5,741 nt of DNA from Candidatus Bathyarchaeota archaeon. Its GTDB lineage: Archaea > Thermoproteota > Bathyarchaeia > Bathyarchaeales > SOJC01. The DNA is taken from NCBI GenBank assembly GCA_030608925.1, contig JAUWDF010000055.1:1-5741 (forward strand), given 5' to 3'. The translations under genes and the position numbers were made by a program. Every line of letters begins with the position of its first letter. The first letter of the stretch is position 1. Of the stretch, positions 5,108 through 5,741 are shown one piece after another. The notes beneath the pieces were generated by a model. The model worked only from the letters and a program-made list of their open reading frames with translations, was not told the origin of the DNA and searched no databases.

Positions 5108-5741
5108 TTACATTGTATGTGCTCTCCCAGCTTGAGTTTCAAGTTTCTGGGGAGCTTTAATTTTCAGACCATATATCAGCGCACCCACAAAACAGATCAT
5201 AGCAGCAACCTGAAAAGTAGCGACATAAGCATCAGCCTTTGACACCCCAGTATTGATTAAATAATCAGCAATTGGACCTCCAATAAAGGTGCCTGCGACT
5301 CCAAACGATACGTATGTGACAGCATTGTATCTTCCGAAGAGTCTCCCCCTACGCTCCGGAGAAATCAGGTCAGCTGCAAAGAGATACCCTACAACCGATA
5401 TAAATGCCATTGAAATGCCACTCAAACTGTTAACAAGGATCATTTCCTGAACGTTCCGCGCTAACATATATAGAATCGGAGTGACAACCGTCAACATTAA
5501 ACCAATCCCCAAAGTGTTTCTTCGTCCAATCTTGTTTGAAAGAGGTCCAGCAATCAGACTTGCAAAGACAGTTACGATAGAGGCTGAATTCCGAATCATA
5601 ACAATGTCGAAAGAGGAAGCCCCGATGGGAGAGCCTAGTCCAATGTAGAAAATGAGAATCTGTAATATGGAATAGGTTCCTAATCCAACGATAAACATCG
5701 CAACGAGGAACCAATGGAAAGTTCTGGAATTTGAATCCGTT
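5108..5741 (-). CDS. Major facilitator superfamily transporter, C-terminal half (cut by window edge)
   Basis: A membrane carrier of unknown substrate. The frame stays open to the right edge (residues TDSNSRTFHWFLVA precede the Met at 5696-5698), so that Met is internal and the N-terminal half lies outside. What is visible is the second six-helix bundle: a helix in FLVAMFIVGLGTYSILQI with following residues; a helix in ASIVTVFASLIAGPL, followed by the cytoplasmic motif-A-like loop GPLSNKIGRR, where the usual Asp is Asn; a helix in LGIGLMLTVVTPILYML; ILVNSLSGISMAFISVVGYL; the loop AADLISPERRGRLFGRYNA; a Gly-rich helix YVSFGVAGTFIGGPIADYL; and a final helix VAAMICFVGALIYGLKI. A short basic, hydrophilic tail ends it. 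The pattern resembles MFS drug or sugar carriers; the substrate cannot be told. It converges on herA with 51 bases between stops and has no evident functional link to the repair genes. Confidence 0.93.
   Translation of the reverse strand, partial: TDSNSRTFHWFLVAMFIVGLGTYSILQILIFYIGLGSPIGASSFDIVMIRNSASIVTVFASLIAGPLSNKIGRRNTLGIGLMLTVVTPILYMLARNVQEMILVNSLSGISMAFISVVGYLFAADLISPERRGRLFGRYNAVTYVSFGVAGTFIGGPIADYLINTGVSKADAYVATFQVAAMICFVGALIYGLKIKAPQKLETQAGRAHTM

Noticed and set aside
5430..5714. 94-residue - strand open frame overlapping the transporter
   Set aside because: It is out of frame with the transporter, whose membrane helices and motif-A loop are clear; the product looks like random sequence.
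1..5741. tRNA genes, CRISPR repeats, insertion-sequence ends or a replication-initiator gene
   Set aside because: Reading both strands showed no cloverleaf-type segments, no spaced direct repeats of CRISPR size, no transposase and no Orc1/Cdc6-like protein.

Overview
The window looks archaeal. It holds a HerA-NurA pair, a pairing typical of archaea, an archaeal/bacterial-type Y-family polymerase, TATA-box promoters with A/T-rich elements about 25 bases before the inferred transcript starts, and Shine-Dalgarno-assisted starts that include TTG and possibly GTG. The small winged-helix proteins and the moderate A+T content suggest a Thermoproteota/Bathyarchaeia-type genome. No rRNA or other lineage marker is present, so that placement is a guess.

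Layout, left to right. (1) Bases 1-818, +: the C-terminal three quarters of a DinB/Dpo4 translesion DNA polymerase, cut by the left edge. (2) Bases 907-1359 and 1362-1835, +: a two-gene operon of small proteins, each with a short N-terminal beta-hairpin/helix module followed by a winged-helix-like DNA-binding domain. (3) Bases 1945-2379, -: a third small protein of the same kind, convergent with the pair and clearly paralogous to the first. (4) Bases 2380-2495: a compact divergent promoter with one nearly palindromic TATA box and an inverted-repeat operator candidate. (5) Bases 2496-3569 and 3605-5056, +: nurA then herA, an end-resection nuclease and its hexameric translocase. (6) Bases 5108-5741, -: the C-terminal half of a major facilitator transporter, cut by the right edge. 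No tRNA, rRNA, CRISPR array or insertion sequence was seen.

How the genes may work together. NurA and HerA form a known DNA end-processing machine, and DinB bypasses lesions, so the window reads as a DNA-damage neighbourhood. What stands out is the set of three winged-helix paralogues sharing one N-terminal module. One of them is transcribed from the same divergent promoter as nurA-herA, beside an operator-like repeat. The simplest model is a dedicated regulator, or DNA-binding partner, of an orphan NurA-HerA module with no mre11 or rad50 in view. That model is inference. The + strand also changes from G-rich to C-rich at about 1.85-2.1 kb, so the right part may have a different replication orientation or history from the left part.
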